64,000 nucleotides of DNA from Paucidesulfovibrio sp036541255. GTDB taxonomy: Bacteria > Desulfobacterota > Desulfovibrionia > Desulfovibrionales > Desulfovibrionaceae. Position 1 is the stretch's first letter. Each line of letters starts with the position of its first letter. Position numbers and translations under genes: made by a program. Positions 43,789 through 52,182 of this stretch are shown here, in pieces. The notes beneath the pieces were generated by a model, which saw nothing but the letters and a program-made list of their open reading frames with translations, did not search any database and had not been told where the DNA came from. Location: positions 62,001 through 126,000 of the forward strand of contig JAZHDD010000059.1 in assembly GCA_036541255.1 (NCBI GenBank), read 5' to 3'.

Positions 43789-43822
43789 AGCCCGCTTCCG
43801 ATTCGGGGGCGGGCTTTCCCGT
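43789..43822 (+). terminator. Terminator after the RRM gene
   Basis: AGCCCGC pairs with GCGGGCT around a CG-rich loop, followed by TTCCCG. The T-run is weak, so infA could receive some readthrough. Confidence 0.6.
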
Positions 43823-43847
43823 CTCAAACACAACCCATGGAGGTTGC

Positions 43848-44066
43848 ATGTCAAAGCAGGAAGGGATCACGGTTCAGGGAACCGTTGAAGAGGCGCTGCC
43901 CAACGCCATGTTTAAGGTTGAACTCGAAAATGGGCATGAAGTTTTGGCACACATTTCCGGTAAGATGCGCAAATTCCGCATTCGAGTAATGCCAGGTGAC
44001 ACCGTTAGCGTTGAGCTCTCCCCCTACGACCTCACTCGGGGTCGCATTACCTTCCGGCCCAGATAA
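43848..44066 (+). CDS. infA: Translation initiation factor IF-1
   Basis: 72 residues forming the S1-like OB fold that occupies the ribosomal A site during initiation. Motifs are VQGTVEEALPNAMFKVELENG, VLAHISGKMRKFRIRVMPGD and GRITFR. GGAGG lies six bases before ATG. The DEAD helicase starts 34 bases downstream. Confidence 0.97.
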   Translation: MSKQEGITVQGTVEEALPNAMFKVELENGHEVLAHISGKMRKFRIRVMPGDTVSVELSPYDLTRGRITFRPR

Positions 44067-44100
44067 GCGCCCTGCGCCACATTTCCAAACCAAGGAACAC

Positions 44101-45693
44101 ATGAACGGATTCGAACAATTAGGCCTGTCCGGCGCTACGCTGGCGGCCTTGGCTGACAAAGGTTTTACCGAGCCGACTCCCATCCAGGCCCGGACCATTC
44201 CGCTGTTACTGAACGGCGAGACCGACATTGTCGGTCAGGCCATGACAGGAACCGGCAAGACCGCGGCCTTTGGGCTGCCCATTATCGAACGGGCCGTGCA
44301 GGGCGCAGGGCATGTTCAGGCTCTCATTCTGACGCCCACTCGCGAACTTGCCATTCAGGTGGCCGAAGAAATCGCCTCTCTGCGGGGCGGGAAGCGCGTC
44401 AATGTCCTGCCTGTCTATGGCGGCCAATCCATTCATCTGCAATTGGGCGGTTTGCGCAGAGGCGCGGATATCGTCGTGGGAACACCAGGGCGCGTGCTTG
44501 ATCATTTGCAGCGTGGAACACTGCGCCTGGACAGGATTTCCTTTTTTGTCCTCGATGAAGCTGATGAAATGTGCAACATGGGGTTTGTGGACGATGTGCG
44601 CGCCATTTTCGAACAGGCCGGGCCTGAACGTCGCACGTTGCTTTTTTCCGCTACCATGCCGCATGAAGTGTTGCGGATCGCCACGGAATTTATGGGTGAA
44701 TACGAGGTCGTCTCTGTACGGCCCGAGCGTGATGAAACGCCTCTGACGCGGCAGATTTTCCACGAGGTCCCGGCCCGTGACCGTTTTGAAGCGCTTTGCC
44801 GCGTCATTGATGCCGAACCGGAATTCTACGGTCTCGTTTTTTGCCGTACCCGTATGGAGACGGATCGTATTGCCGAATGGCTCGTTGAGCGCGGTCATCC
44901 TGCCGAACCCATTCACGGCGACTTGTCACAGGCCCGCCGTGAAGAGATTCTGGCTAAGTTCCGTAAGCGCCGCGTCAATATCCTCGTGGCTACTGATGTG
45001 GCTGCGCGCGGAATCGACGTGCCCGACCTGACGCATGTGGTCAACTTCGCCTTGCCTCAGAATCCGGAGGTCTATGTGCACCGCGTTGGGCGCACAGGCC
45101 GCGCAGGCAAAAATGGCGTTGCCCTGACGCTTATTTCTCCTCAAGAGTATCGCAAACTGATGCATATGGCTTCCAGCTTGCGTCTGGAGATCAAAAAACA
45201 GCCGCTGCCTTGTGTTACGGACGTGATTCGTGCCAAAAAAGCTCGCATTCTCAGCGAGATGGATGCTGTGCTCGCGACCAAGCCGCAGGTCGCCTATCAG
45301 GAGATGGCCCTGGAGCTGCTGAATACGCAGGATCCGGAATTGTTGCTGGCTGCTGTGTTGCAGCGCGCCTTCGGTGCCGAGCTTGACCCGCGTGGATATC
45401 GTGAGGTGGGGAATCCCCGCAGTACGCATGACGTGGGAACGGCTCGCCGTGGTGGTTCCAGCTCGGACCGTGTCGTCTTCAAGGCTGCGGTGGGCCGACA
45501 GCATGGTATGACTGCCCGCAAGTTCGTGGATTATATCTGTCAACATGCGCACATTCGACCCTTCAAGGTGCAGAATGTGCGGATCGGCGGCAGACAGTCG
45601 ACCTTTACCGTACCCGAGTCGGATGGCGAAGCCGTGTTCCGTTCATTGAATAAATCGACTCGTGACGGGCGTCCCTTGATCTCCCGGGGTTGA
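44101..45693 (+). CDS. DEAD-box RNA helicase with DbpA-type RNA-binding domain
   Basis: A 530-residue ATP-dependent RNA helicase. RecA1 has the Q motif and TGTGKTA (motif I), VLDEADEM (motif II, DEAD) and SAT (motif III). RecA2 has ARGIDVPD and HRVGRTGRAG. The last 75 residues (from RVVFKAAVGRQHGM) form a DbpA-like RRM, suggesting action on ribosomal RNA, either in ribosome assembly or in cold adaptation. It may be the csdA/deaD or dbpA homologue. I do not assign a symbol. Confidence 0.93.
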   Translation: MNGFEQLGLSGATLAALADKGFTEPTPIQARTIPLLLNGETDIVGQAMTGTGKTAAFGLPIIERAVQGAGHVQALILTPTRELAIQVAEEIASLRGGKRVNVLPVYGGQSIHLQLGGLRRGADIVVGTPGRVLDHLQRGTLRLDRISFFVLDEADEMCNMGFVDDVRAIFEQAGPERRTLLFSATMPHEVLRIATEFMGEYEVVSVRPERDETPLTRQIFHEVPARDRFEALCRVIDAEPEFYGLVFCRTRMETDRIAEWLVERGHPAEPIHGDLSQARREEILAKFRKRRVNILVATDVAARGIDVPDLTHVVNFALPQNPEVYVHRVGRTGRAGKNGVALTLISPQEYRKLMHMASSLRLEIKKQPLPCVTDVIRAKKARILSEMDAVLATKPQVAYQEMALELLNTQDPELLLAAVLQRAFGAELDPRGYREVGNPRSTHDVGTARRGGSSSDRVVFKAAVGRQHGMTARKFVDYICQHAHIRPFKVQNVRIGGRQSTFTVPESDGEAVFRSLNKSTRDGRPLISRG

Positions 45694-45716
45694 TTTCGTC
45701 CCACGCCAGAAAGCAG

Positions 45717-45752
45717 AAAGGGCCGACAGCATTTGCTGTCGGCCCTTTTTAC
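45717..45752. terminator. Bidirectional terminator between helicase and asparaginase genes
   Basis: AAGGGCCGACAGC and GCTGTCGGCCCTT pair across ATTT, with A and T tracts on both sides. It serves the convergent genes on either side. Confidence 0.92.
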
Positions 45753-45762
45753 GTAAGAAATT

Positions 45763-46710
45763 CTAGCCGTTGTTGTGAATGCCCACCAGTGATTGCTTGT
45801 CGCCACTCATGACTGCGAACGCAATATTCTTGCAATTGTGGGCAACCCCGATGTCGCCGTTGGGAGAAAGCACAATCAGTCCGCCTTTTCCTCCGGTACG
45901 CTCTTCCAGGCGGGCAATGGTTGCTTCAGCGGCTTTCTGGGCGTTGAGGCCTTGTCCCGCAAGATCGCAGGCCGCCTTGCAGGCCACGATCTTCATGAAA
46001 GCTTCGCCAAGCCCGGTCGAGGACGCCGCTCCAAGCTGGTTGTCGGCGTAACAGCCGCAACCGACCAGAGGCGAGTCGCCCACGCGCCCCGGAAGTTTGT
46101 TGAAGGTGCCTCCCGTGGAGGTCGCGCCGGCAATGTTTCCTTCCGTATCAAGAGCTACCGCGCCAACTGTGTCTGAAGGCATGTTCTCCAGGGAATTGCC
46201 GAATTCGTCGTAGGTGGTTTTTTCGCCCGAGCGCGCCTTTTCCCAGCGCTCTCTTTCCCGGCCATGGAGTAAATCCTGAGTGCGGCAAGGCTTGATGCCC
46301 ATCTTGTCGGCAAAGCGGAATGCGCCATTGCCGGCCAACATGCAATGGCCGCTTTTCTCCATGACCAGACGCGCCAGGCTGACGGGATTCTTGATGCGTT
46401 GTACCGCGGCCACGGAACCGAAATCAAGCGTCTTGCCGTTCATGATGATGGAATCCAGCTCCACATCGCCATCCGAGTTCAGGAAGGAACCGAAGCCCGC
46501 ATCAAAGGTGGGGTCGTCTTCCATGACACGCACGGCAGCCTCCACGGCATCCAGTGCGGAGCCACCGGCCTGGAGTACGGCGAACCCGGCTTCGGCAGCG
46601 GCTTTACATCCCTGCCTATGGGCTTCATGGGCTTGTTCCGGGATGTCGTATGCGCCTCCATGAACCAGAATGACGGGAGCCTTGAGTCCGTTAAGGGGAG
46701 CCTGGGCCAT
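45763..46710 (-). CDS. Isoaspartyl peptidase / L-asparaginase (Ntn hydrolase)
   Basis: A 315-residue plant-type asparaginase that cleaves isoaspartyl dipeptides or asparagine. The proenzyme should self-cleave before the threonine in SDTVGAVALD, freeing the catalytic residue. The conserved N-terminal VHGGAY motif and GNIAGATSTGG, GRVGDSPLVGCG complete the family pattern. It is separated from the upstream amino acid transporter only by a terminator-like hairpin, so it probably metabolises the imported substrates. The likely start is ATG 46710. Confidence 0.92.
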   Translation of the reverse strand: MAQAPLNGLKAPVILVHGGAYDIPEQAHEAHRQGCKAAAEAGFAVLQAGGSALDAVEAAVRVMEDDPTFDAGFGSFLNSDGDVELDSIIMNGKTLDFGSVAAVQRIKNPVSLARLVMEKSGHCMLAGNGAFRFADKMGIKPCRTQDLLHGRERERWEKARSGEKTTYDEFGNSLENMPSDTVGAVALDTEGNIAGATSTGGTFNKLPGRVGDSPLVGCGCYADNQLGAASSTGLGEAFMKIVACKAACDLAGQGLNAQKAAEATIARLEERTGGKGGLIVLSPNGDIGVAHNCKNIAFAVMSGDKQSLVGIHNNG

Positions 46711-46726
46711 AAAAAACCTTCCTTAT

Positions 46727-46751
46727 GAAAAGGCCGCACATGGTGCGGCCT
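46727..46751 (-). terminator. Terminator-like hairpin between permease and asparaginase genes
   Basis: GGCCGCAC pairs with GTGCGGCC around a CAT loop. On the minus strand it is followed by TTTTC, so it may end or attenuate transcription before the asparaginase gene. Confidence 0.7.
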
Positions 46752-46771
46752 GTGATTGGTATTTGCTGGGC

Positions 46772-48598
46772 CTACATTTCCAGCCGGACGTTTTCCGGGC
46801 TGAGTCGCTGCTCCAGGCGTTTGGCCCAAAGGCTCAGGCTGTAGCAGATGATGAAGTAAAGAATGGCAATGACTGTATACACCTCGAAAATGAGGTCGGT
46901 GCGGCGGTTGATAATGATTTGCGCTGCGAGCGTCATTTCTGTTGCGCCGATGATATAGGCCAGGGAGGTGTCCTTGATCATGGCTACGGACTGGCCCACG
47001 ATTGCCGGGAGCATTTGCTTCAGGGATTGTGGCAGGACGATCTTGCGCATGGTCTGCCAGTAGGAAAGGCCGGTGGAGTAGGCCGCCTCGAATTGGCCCG
47101 GAGGCAGGTTCTGGATGCCGCCGCGCACAATTTCCGCAATGTATGCAGCATTGAACACGGTCATGGCAATGGTGGCCGAGGAAATAGCATCCAGATAATT
47201 ACCGCCGCGCACCACGCCGATGAAGAAGTACGACCAGAATATGACCATGATTAGCGGGTTGCCGCGGATAAGCTCAATGTATGCCAGGCAGGGCAGGCGG
47301 AACAGCTTGTTTTTGGAACAACGGCCAAGGCCCACAAATAGTCCGATGGGAAAGCTGACAGTGAGAACAATCACGGACATGAGCAGAGTCAGGGAGAGGC
47401 CGCCGATACCCCAGAAAATCGCTTCACTGGCGGGTGCCGGGAACCGGTAGATGGTCAGAACCCGCATGTTTTCTGCCATGGCGGACCAATTGTAACCCGC
47501 AAGGCCTTTGAGGCAGATGTATAAGAGATAGAGCAGCGCGGTCACGAAGGTGATTTTGAGCACCAGGATCATGACGGCCCAAGTCTTGTGCAGCGCGACC
47601 TGCCAGGCGGGCAGGGTGCCGACTTCGGCCAGGGCGCGGCTGCGTAGTTTGCGTTTGCGGTCAATGCGCCTCAAGGTTCGGGCCGCATTACGGAAGCACA
47701 GCCCCAAGGGGCAGAGGCAGCAATCAACGATGCGGTCCATGAGGCCGGAGCGATCAATGCCGCTAGATGTCTGAAGCTTGCGGTTGATGGCGTTCATCAC
47801 GCCCGAAGTGATCAGACACGTCAGCAGGTAGAGCGCGGAGGCTGCGCAGGCGGCCTCAAAGCCTTTGAATGTAAGGGCTTCGACGTCCTGCGAAGTCCAG
47901 GCCAGTTCGGCTACACCCACGACCATGGCCAGGGAGGAGTTCTTGAGGTTGTTCAGAAATTCGCTGCCCAGGGGGGGGATGATGTTTCGGAATGCGATGG
48001 GCAGAATAATTCTGGTCAGAACCTGGAAATAGCTGAGTCCGGACGAGTAAGCGGCCTCAAGCAGTCCCTTGGGGATGGATTGCAGCCCCGCGCGGATGAC
48101 TTCGGCCATGTAGGAGCCGGAATAGACAGCGAGTCCTACGGTAGCGCACCAGAACTCGAAAGTGATGTTCATGCCGAACCACGTCATGTCCATGCCGAAA
48201 TATATCCAGTCGCGTGCGACATCGGGCAGGATGGAGGGGAAGGCGTAATACCAGAAGAAGAGTTGCACCAGCAGCGGCGTGTTGCGGAAAAATTCCACGT
48301 ATGCCGTTGCCAGGACATATAACGGTTTGAATCGGGAGAGTCGCGCAAGACCGAAAAAAATGCCCAGACCGAGAGCCGCAACGGCGCTGATGAGGGAGAT
48401 GACGATGGTCAGGCGAAGTCCGCGAAGCATCTCCAGGCCGAAATGTTTGTCGTACGTCGTGTTGGTTTCATACAGCACGTTCCATTGAAATTTGTAGGGA
48501 GACTCGAAACCGTAGGCCCAGTAATAGGCCACGGCCCCGAGGATCGTGCCGAGCAGAAGATATTGAACCCAGTTTTTTTCCAGCCAGTACTTGATCAT
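46772..48598 (-). CDS. Polar amino acid ABC transporter, fused double permease
   Basis: A 608-residue protein that joins two HisM/GlnP-type permease domains. The first EAA loop is at about residue 181 (LEAAYSSGLSY) and the second at about 504 (FEAAYSTGLSY). Each is followed by the conserved hydrophobic glycine segment. A cytoplasmic linker (about 275-335) is basic and contains four cysteines at 293, 294, 296 and 301. The fused chain would serve as the whole transmembrane unit with the ATPase dimer. ATG 48598 is preferred. A TTG eight codons upstream is possible. Confidence 0.92.
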   Translation of the reverse strand: MIKYWLEKNWVQYLLLGTILGAVAYYWAYGFESPYKFQWNVLYETNTTYDKHFGLEMLRGLRLTIVISLISAVAALGLGIFFGLARLSRFKPLYVLATAYVEFFRNTPLLVQLFFWYYAFPSILPDVARDWIYFGMDMTWFGMNITFEFWCATVGLAVYSGSYMAEVIRAGLQSIPKGLLEAAYSSGLSYFQVLTRIILPIAFRNIIPPLGSEFLNNLKNSSLAMVVGVAELAWTSQDVEALTFKGFEAACAASALYLLTCLITSGVMNAINRKLQTSSGIDRSGLMDRIVDCCLCPLGLCFRNAARTLRRIDRKRKLRSRALAEVGTLPAWQVALHKTWAVMILVLKITFVTALLYLLYICLKGLAGYNWSAMAENMRVLTIYRFPAPASEAIFWGIGGLSLTLLMSVIVLTVSFPIGLFVGLGRCSKNKLFRLPCLAYIELIRGNPLIMVIFWSYFFIGVVRGGNYLDAISSATIAMTVFNAAYIAEIVRGGIQNLPPGQFEAAYSTGLSYWQTMRKIVLPQSLKQMLPAIVGQSVAMIKDTSLAYIIGATEMTLAAQIIINRRTDLIFEVYTVIAILYFIICYSLSLWAKRLEQRLSPENVRLEM

Positions 48599-48627
48599 GT
48601 ATGTTGTCCGGTTACGTTCCAAAGGAA

Positions 48628-48653
48628 GAGGTCCGGACTTTCGTCCGGACCTC
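48628..48653 (-). terminator. Hairpin between binding-protein and permease genes
   Basis: GAGGTCCGGAC pairs with GTCCGGACCTC across TTTC. On the minus strand no long T-run follows, so it more likely protects the mRNA 3' end or causes partial termination. This gives more binding protein than permease, a usual arrangement for such transporters. Confidence 0.6.
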
Positions 48654-48668
48654 GGTATTCTCGTGGGC

Positions 48669-49496
48669 TTACGGCCACATCTCGATCTTGCTGGTCAGCG
48701 GGAAGGTCCACTTGGAATCCGGACCGTACCACTTGTTGTAGATGGTCATATAGGTGCCGTCGTTCCACATGTCCTGCAGGGCGAAGTTCACTGCGTCGCG
48801 CCAGGCGGAGTCGTCCTGGGGCAGACCGGCGCCGTAGGGCTCATCCGAGAAGAAATCGCCGATGAGCTCGAACTGTCCGGGCTCCTCTGCAGCGTAGCCG
48901 ATGAGCAGGGTGGAGTCGGTGCTCCAGGCGGCAACGCGGCCCATCTTCAGAGCCTGGAAGCATTCGGCCTCGTTCTGATAGGAAATGACGTTCTTGTCGG
49001 CATCGGGATCGCCAAGCTTCTTGAGCAGTGCACGGACATTCAACTCGGAAGTGGTGCCCTGCATGGAGGCGATCTTTTTGCCAACGAGGTCTTCCCATTT
49101 GGTGAAGGCGCCCTTCTTGACCAGGAACTTCTGGCCGTCGAAGAAGTAGGTGATGGAGAAGTCGATGGACTTGTCGCGCTCACGCTTGTGGGTCATGTTG
49201 GCCAGGGACATGTCGATCTGGCCGGTCTGGACCATGGTGACGCGGGTCTTGTTGTTGACCTGCACTTTTTCGATCTCGACGCCGATGCGCTTGCAGATCT
49301 CGGTGGCGATGTCGACGTCAAAGCCGAGCCATTCACCTTTTTCGTTAATAAAGCCGGCAGGCTTGGCATTGGCCATCAGGCCAACTTTGGCTTTCTTGTC
49401 CTTCATGACCCTGTCATAGGTCGGACCGGCAAAAGCGAAGCTGATGGTCAGCAGGGCCGCGAGGACGGTGAGAGCGGCGATTCTCATGACTTTCAT
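48669..49496 (-). CDS. Amino acid ABC transporter substrate-binding protein
   Basis: A 275-residue family-3 periplasmic binding protein. The signal peptide (RIAALTVLAALLTISFAFAG) precedes the binding fold GFINEKGEWLGFDVDIATEI and DMSLANMTHKRERDKSIDF. The ligand should be a polar or acidic amino acid, but residues specific for glutamate or aspartate were not resolved. GGAG eight bases before ATG 49496. It lies 87 bases after the ATPase gene. Confidence 0.93.
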   Translation of the reverse strand: MKVMRIAALTVLAALLTISFAFAGPTYDRVMKDKKAKVGLMANAKPAGFINEKGEWLGFDVDIATEICKRIGVEIEKVQVNNKTRVTMVQTGQIDMSLANMTHKRERDKSIDFSITYFFDGQKFLVKKGAFTKWEDLVGKKIASMQGTTSELNVRALLKKLGDPDADKNVISYQNEAECFQALKMGRVAAWSTDSTLLIGYAAEEPGQFELIGDFFSDEPYGAGLPQDDSAWRDAVNFALQDMWNDGTYMTIYNKWYGPDSKWTFPLTSKIEMWP

Positions 49497-49583
49497 CACA
49501 CACACTCCTTTCATTGATTAGGGTTGATAACCGCGCAACGTTAAGGCCCTGGTCGCGACCGCCGCGCCTGGGCCCGACATTCG

Positions 49584-50312
49584 TCAATGGGACAGGATTT
49601 TGCTGAGAAAATCTTTGGTCCGGTCGTTTTGGGGGTTGTGGAAGAATTCTTCCGGTGAATTCTCTTCGACCAAAAGCCCCTCGTCCATAAAGATGACCCG
49701 GTCGGCCACTTCACGCGCAAAACCCATTTCATGGGTCACGCAGATCATGGTCATGCCCTCGCGGGCGAGTTGTTTCATGACGTCCAATACCTCGTTGATC
49801 ATTTCCGGATCGAGCGCGGAAGTGGGTTCGTCAAAAAGCATGATCTTGGGTTGCATGGCCAGACCTCGTGCAATGGCCACGCGCTGCTGCTGGCCACCTG
49901 AGAGCTGGCAAGGGTAGGCGTCGGCCTTGTCCGGGATATTCACCTTGTCCAACAGAGCCATGGCGACCGTCTCGGCATCGACGCGAGGCATGAGTCTGAC
50001 CATGCGCGGGGCCAGGATGATGTTGTCCAGCACTGTCATGTGCGGGTACAGGTTGAATTGCTGGAAGACGAATCCAACCTCGGCGCGAAGCTTGGTCAGG
50101 TTGGTGCGGGGATCGTTGACGTCCATGCCATCGACCACTATCCGTCCCTTCTGTATCGGTTCCAGACGGTTGATGCAACGGATCAGGGTGCTTTTCCCAG
50201 AGCCTGAAGGCCCGCAAACCACCACCACTTCGCCGCGGTTGATTTCAAGATTGATGTCGGTGAGCACTTGATGCTCACCGTACCACTTATGTACATTTTT
50301 AAAAGAAATCAC
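49584..50312 (-). CDS. Amino acid ABC transporter ATPase (GlnQ-like)
   Basis: A 242-residue ATPase with Walker A GPSGSGKST, Q-loop VFQQFNLYPHMTVLDN, signature LSGGQQQRV and Walker B IMLFDEPTSALDPEM. The C-terminus AEVIFMDEG-type region and FLSKIL match GlnQ/HisP. Starts at GTG 50312. It opens the operon ATPase, binding protein, double permease. Confidence 0.95.
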   Translation of the reverse strand: MISFKNVHKWYGEHQVLTDINLEINRGEVVVVCGPSGSGKSTLIRCINRLEPIQKGRIVVDGMDVNDPRTNLTKLRAEVGFVFQQFNLYPHMTVLDNIILAPRMVRLMPRVDAETVAMALLDKVNIPDKADAYPCQLSGGQQQRVAIARGLAMQPKIMLFDEPTSALDPEMINEVLDVMKQLAREGMTMICVTHEMGFAREVADRVIFMDEGLLVEENSPEEFFHNPQNDRTKDFLSKILSH

Positions 50313-50655
50313 AAAATACGCCCCTTTAACACGTTATCTTTGTCGCTTTCACAACCTAGCAGAAATAGCAGATTCACACGATTGCGGCAAGTCATGTGTG
50401 CTTTTCGGTTCGCTCTGTCAGGGGCTGCTTAGATTTCTCTTCCGAGTTTTTTTTTGCATTTTTTTTGCGAAAGACGAAACGTAAAAAGGAGTACAGAATC
50501 GCCTGAAAACGACGGGTACAGCCCATGACAGAAGGTGTTTTGAGGCATGGACGGCACGAATTCATCCGTTGCGGGAAGAGTGGTGATTCATCCGGGAATC
50601 ATTTTTTATTCTTCGAGCGGGAGGGAGTCTGCGTGTATTGTACAGTCGACAGGAA
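50313..50655. other. Gene-poor interval with a plus-strand terminator
   Basis: Holds the promoter area of the ABC operon (minus strand) near 50340-50370. TGATTC/GAATCA with TTTTTT at 50584-50607 is a plus-strand terminator shape. A 46-codon plus-strand frame (50525-50665) has no Shine-Dalgarno, so no gene is called. A poly-T tract occurs around 50450-50465. Confidence 0.45.
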
Positions 50656-51105
50656 TTATTCTTGAAAGTGGCTAAGTACTTTGTTGGCGGTGTCAGCGTC
50701 GATGAATCCCAACGTAAGGCAGGTGGAAAGGATATCCATTTTCATGCTTTCTTTCGACGAGAGTGCCTTTTGATGTTGTTCCAAGGTGATGAATCCCTGA
50801 GACACGAGCAGATCGCCAAGAGCATTTTCCCGTTCCCGTTTGTCTTGGGGGGAAGCAAGTTTCTTGATTCGTGCGGCTGTCCTTTCCTGTGCCTGGGCGT
50901 GGAGAAAGGCGATTCGGGTTCCCAATTCATTCAATTCATTACGCAGCAGAGCTTGGGTGCGCAGAAGCTGCTCATATTTGGCCCGAAGCTCGGAGTGGGC
51001 ATTTTTCAGTGTCTGCCGCTCGAGCTCATGACTTTTACTGATCTGGTTCCGCAGGAGCGAGAACAGTACGAGTGAGAGTCCGAATGCCGCCAGGTAGCCG
51101 ATCAC
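50656..51105 (-). CDS. Membrane-anchored coiled-coil protein, unknown
   Basis: 149 residues. An N-terminal helix (about 3-19) is followed by a long charged coiled-coil (20-95, SKSHELERQTLKNAHSELRA) and a C-terminal globular part, SQGFITLEQHQKAL, reminiscent of a type II secretion GspE/PilB N-terminal module that starts with a loop-helix region. No firm family. GTG start overlaps the stop of the upstream partner (GTGA), so the two membrane coiled-coil proteins are co-translated. Confidence 0.7.
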   Translation of the reverse strand: MIGYLAAFGLSLVLFSLLRNQISKSHELERQTLKNAHSELRAKYEQLLRTQALLRNELNELGTRIAFLHAQAQERTAARIKKLASPQDKRERENALGDLLVSQGFITLEQHQKALSSKESMKMDILSTCLTLGFIDADTANKVLSHFQE

Positions 51106-51341
51106 AATTCAATACTCCGAAATGAAGTTGCTTCAAAGGCCTTTTGGTCAATTTCTTCCTGGAGCCCAGCTACCGCAACCTGTAGTCCGTCGATTTTTTT
51201 TTGTAGCTTGTCTCCTTCCATTTGAAGAAATCTTCTGGTCAACCGGGTTTTTTCGGCCTGGGTTTGATGGTGGACAAGGAGCAACACTCCTTCCACAAAA
51301 AGGAAGAGCAGGAGCATCAGCAAGGCGGTGGTATGAGTCAT
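51102..51341 (-). CDS. Small membrane coiled-coil protein, unknown
   Basis: 79 residues. One hydrophobic helix (HTTALLMLLLFLFVEGVLLL) and a leucine-rich charged coiled-coil (about 28-72) including FLQMEGDKLQKKIDGLQ. No recognised family. It precedes and overlaps the 149-residue partner, suggesting that they form one membrane complex. Confidence 0.68.
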   Translation of the reverse strand: MTHTTALLMLLLFLFVEGVLLLVHHQTQAEKTRLTRRFLQMEGDKLQKKIDGLQVAVAGLQEEIDQKAFEATSFRSIEL

Positions 51342-51522
51342 GGCTTCTCGGTTAAAACAGAGTCCTATCGTTAATATTGACTTTTTGTCTTATACAACGC
51401 CGTATGTCAAATACTGGACCCATACTCGACAAAGATAGCTGCCTGGACTAAATGAAAAAAAGTTTGGCTGTGAAGCGACAGGGCAGAGCTGCCAGCGCAT
51501 GGAGGAAGAGTTGAAGGCATTG

Positions 51523-52182
51523 ATGCGACACATGTGGTGCGCCAGCGTCTTGATATGTTTTGGCCTGACGGGTTGTGGCGTCAAAGACGGCACAGTCCAA
51601 TCCGTTCTCCGGAAATATGATATGAATGATTCCCCCAAAGTTGCGGCTTTTGATGTCTGTGGCGGCTTTGGTTGTACTGTGAAGCACAGCTTGGTGCTGG
51701 ACGAGGCGCAATGGCGGAACGTCAGCGAATTGTTTTTCCCCCGAGCCATTGATGCCGCAGAGGAACGGTGTCGGATAGCCCGAGCCGTGGCACTGCTTGA
51801 ATATCTCGTCGGAGAGAAGAATGGAACGGCGCAGGACGCTCCCCGTAATGACTTGGCCGGAGCTGGACAGCTTGATTGCATTGCGGAATCCGTGAATACC
51901 AGCGTCTATTTATTGATGCTTCAGGGAAGCGGTCTTTTGAATTATCATGTTGTTGGAGCACCGGAAAGGCGGGGCACATTTATCTTTTATCCGCACAACA
52001 CGGCCATTCTTGTGGAACGGGACAGCGGACAGGCCTTTGCCGTGGATTCCTGGTTCCGGGAAAACGGCGCGCTGCCTGCTGTTGTGCCGGTGCAACTGTG
52101 GAAGGACGGCTGGCGACCAGTTCCACAGGCAGAGCAGCCCGAGGCGCACGATAACACCGCCGGGGAGGGACATGGGGTATAG
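51523..52182 (+). CDS. Predicted lipoprotein, possibly transglutaminase-like
   Basis: A 219-residue exported protein with a lipoprotein signal (VLICFGLTGC, lipidation at Cys18). The mature part has QLDCIAESVNTSVYLL, then YPHNTAILVE and AFAVDSWF, which could supply a Cys-His-Asp set in the order of transglutaminase- or papain-like folds. This is inference, as I do not recognise the family. ATG 51523 has AAGG six bases upstream. A longer start at 51499 is possible. The 3' end overlaps the ubiD-family start by 11 bases. Confidence 0.62.
   Translation: MRHMWCASVLICFGLTGCGVKDGTVQSVLRKYDMNDSPKVAAFDVCGGFGCTVKHSLVLDEAQWRNVSELFFPRAIDAAEERCRIARAVALLEYLVGEKNGTAQDAPRNDLAGAGQLDCIAESVNTSVYLLMLQGSGLLNYHVVGAPERRGTFIFYPHNTAILVERDSGQAFAVDSWFRENGALPAVVPVQLWKDGWRPVPQAEQPEAHDNTAGEGHGV

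Noticed and set aside
50525..50665. 46-codon plus-strand ORF
   Set aside because: No Shine-Dalgarno, no hydrophobic or conserved motif, and it spans a terminator-like hairpin. It is kept only as a possibility in the interval description.
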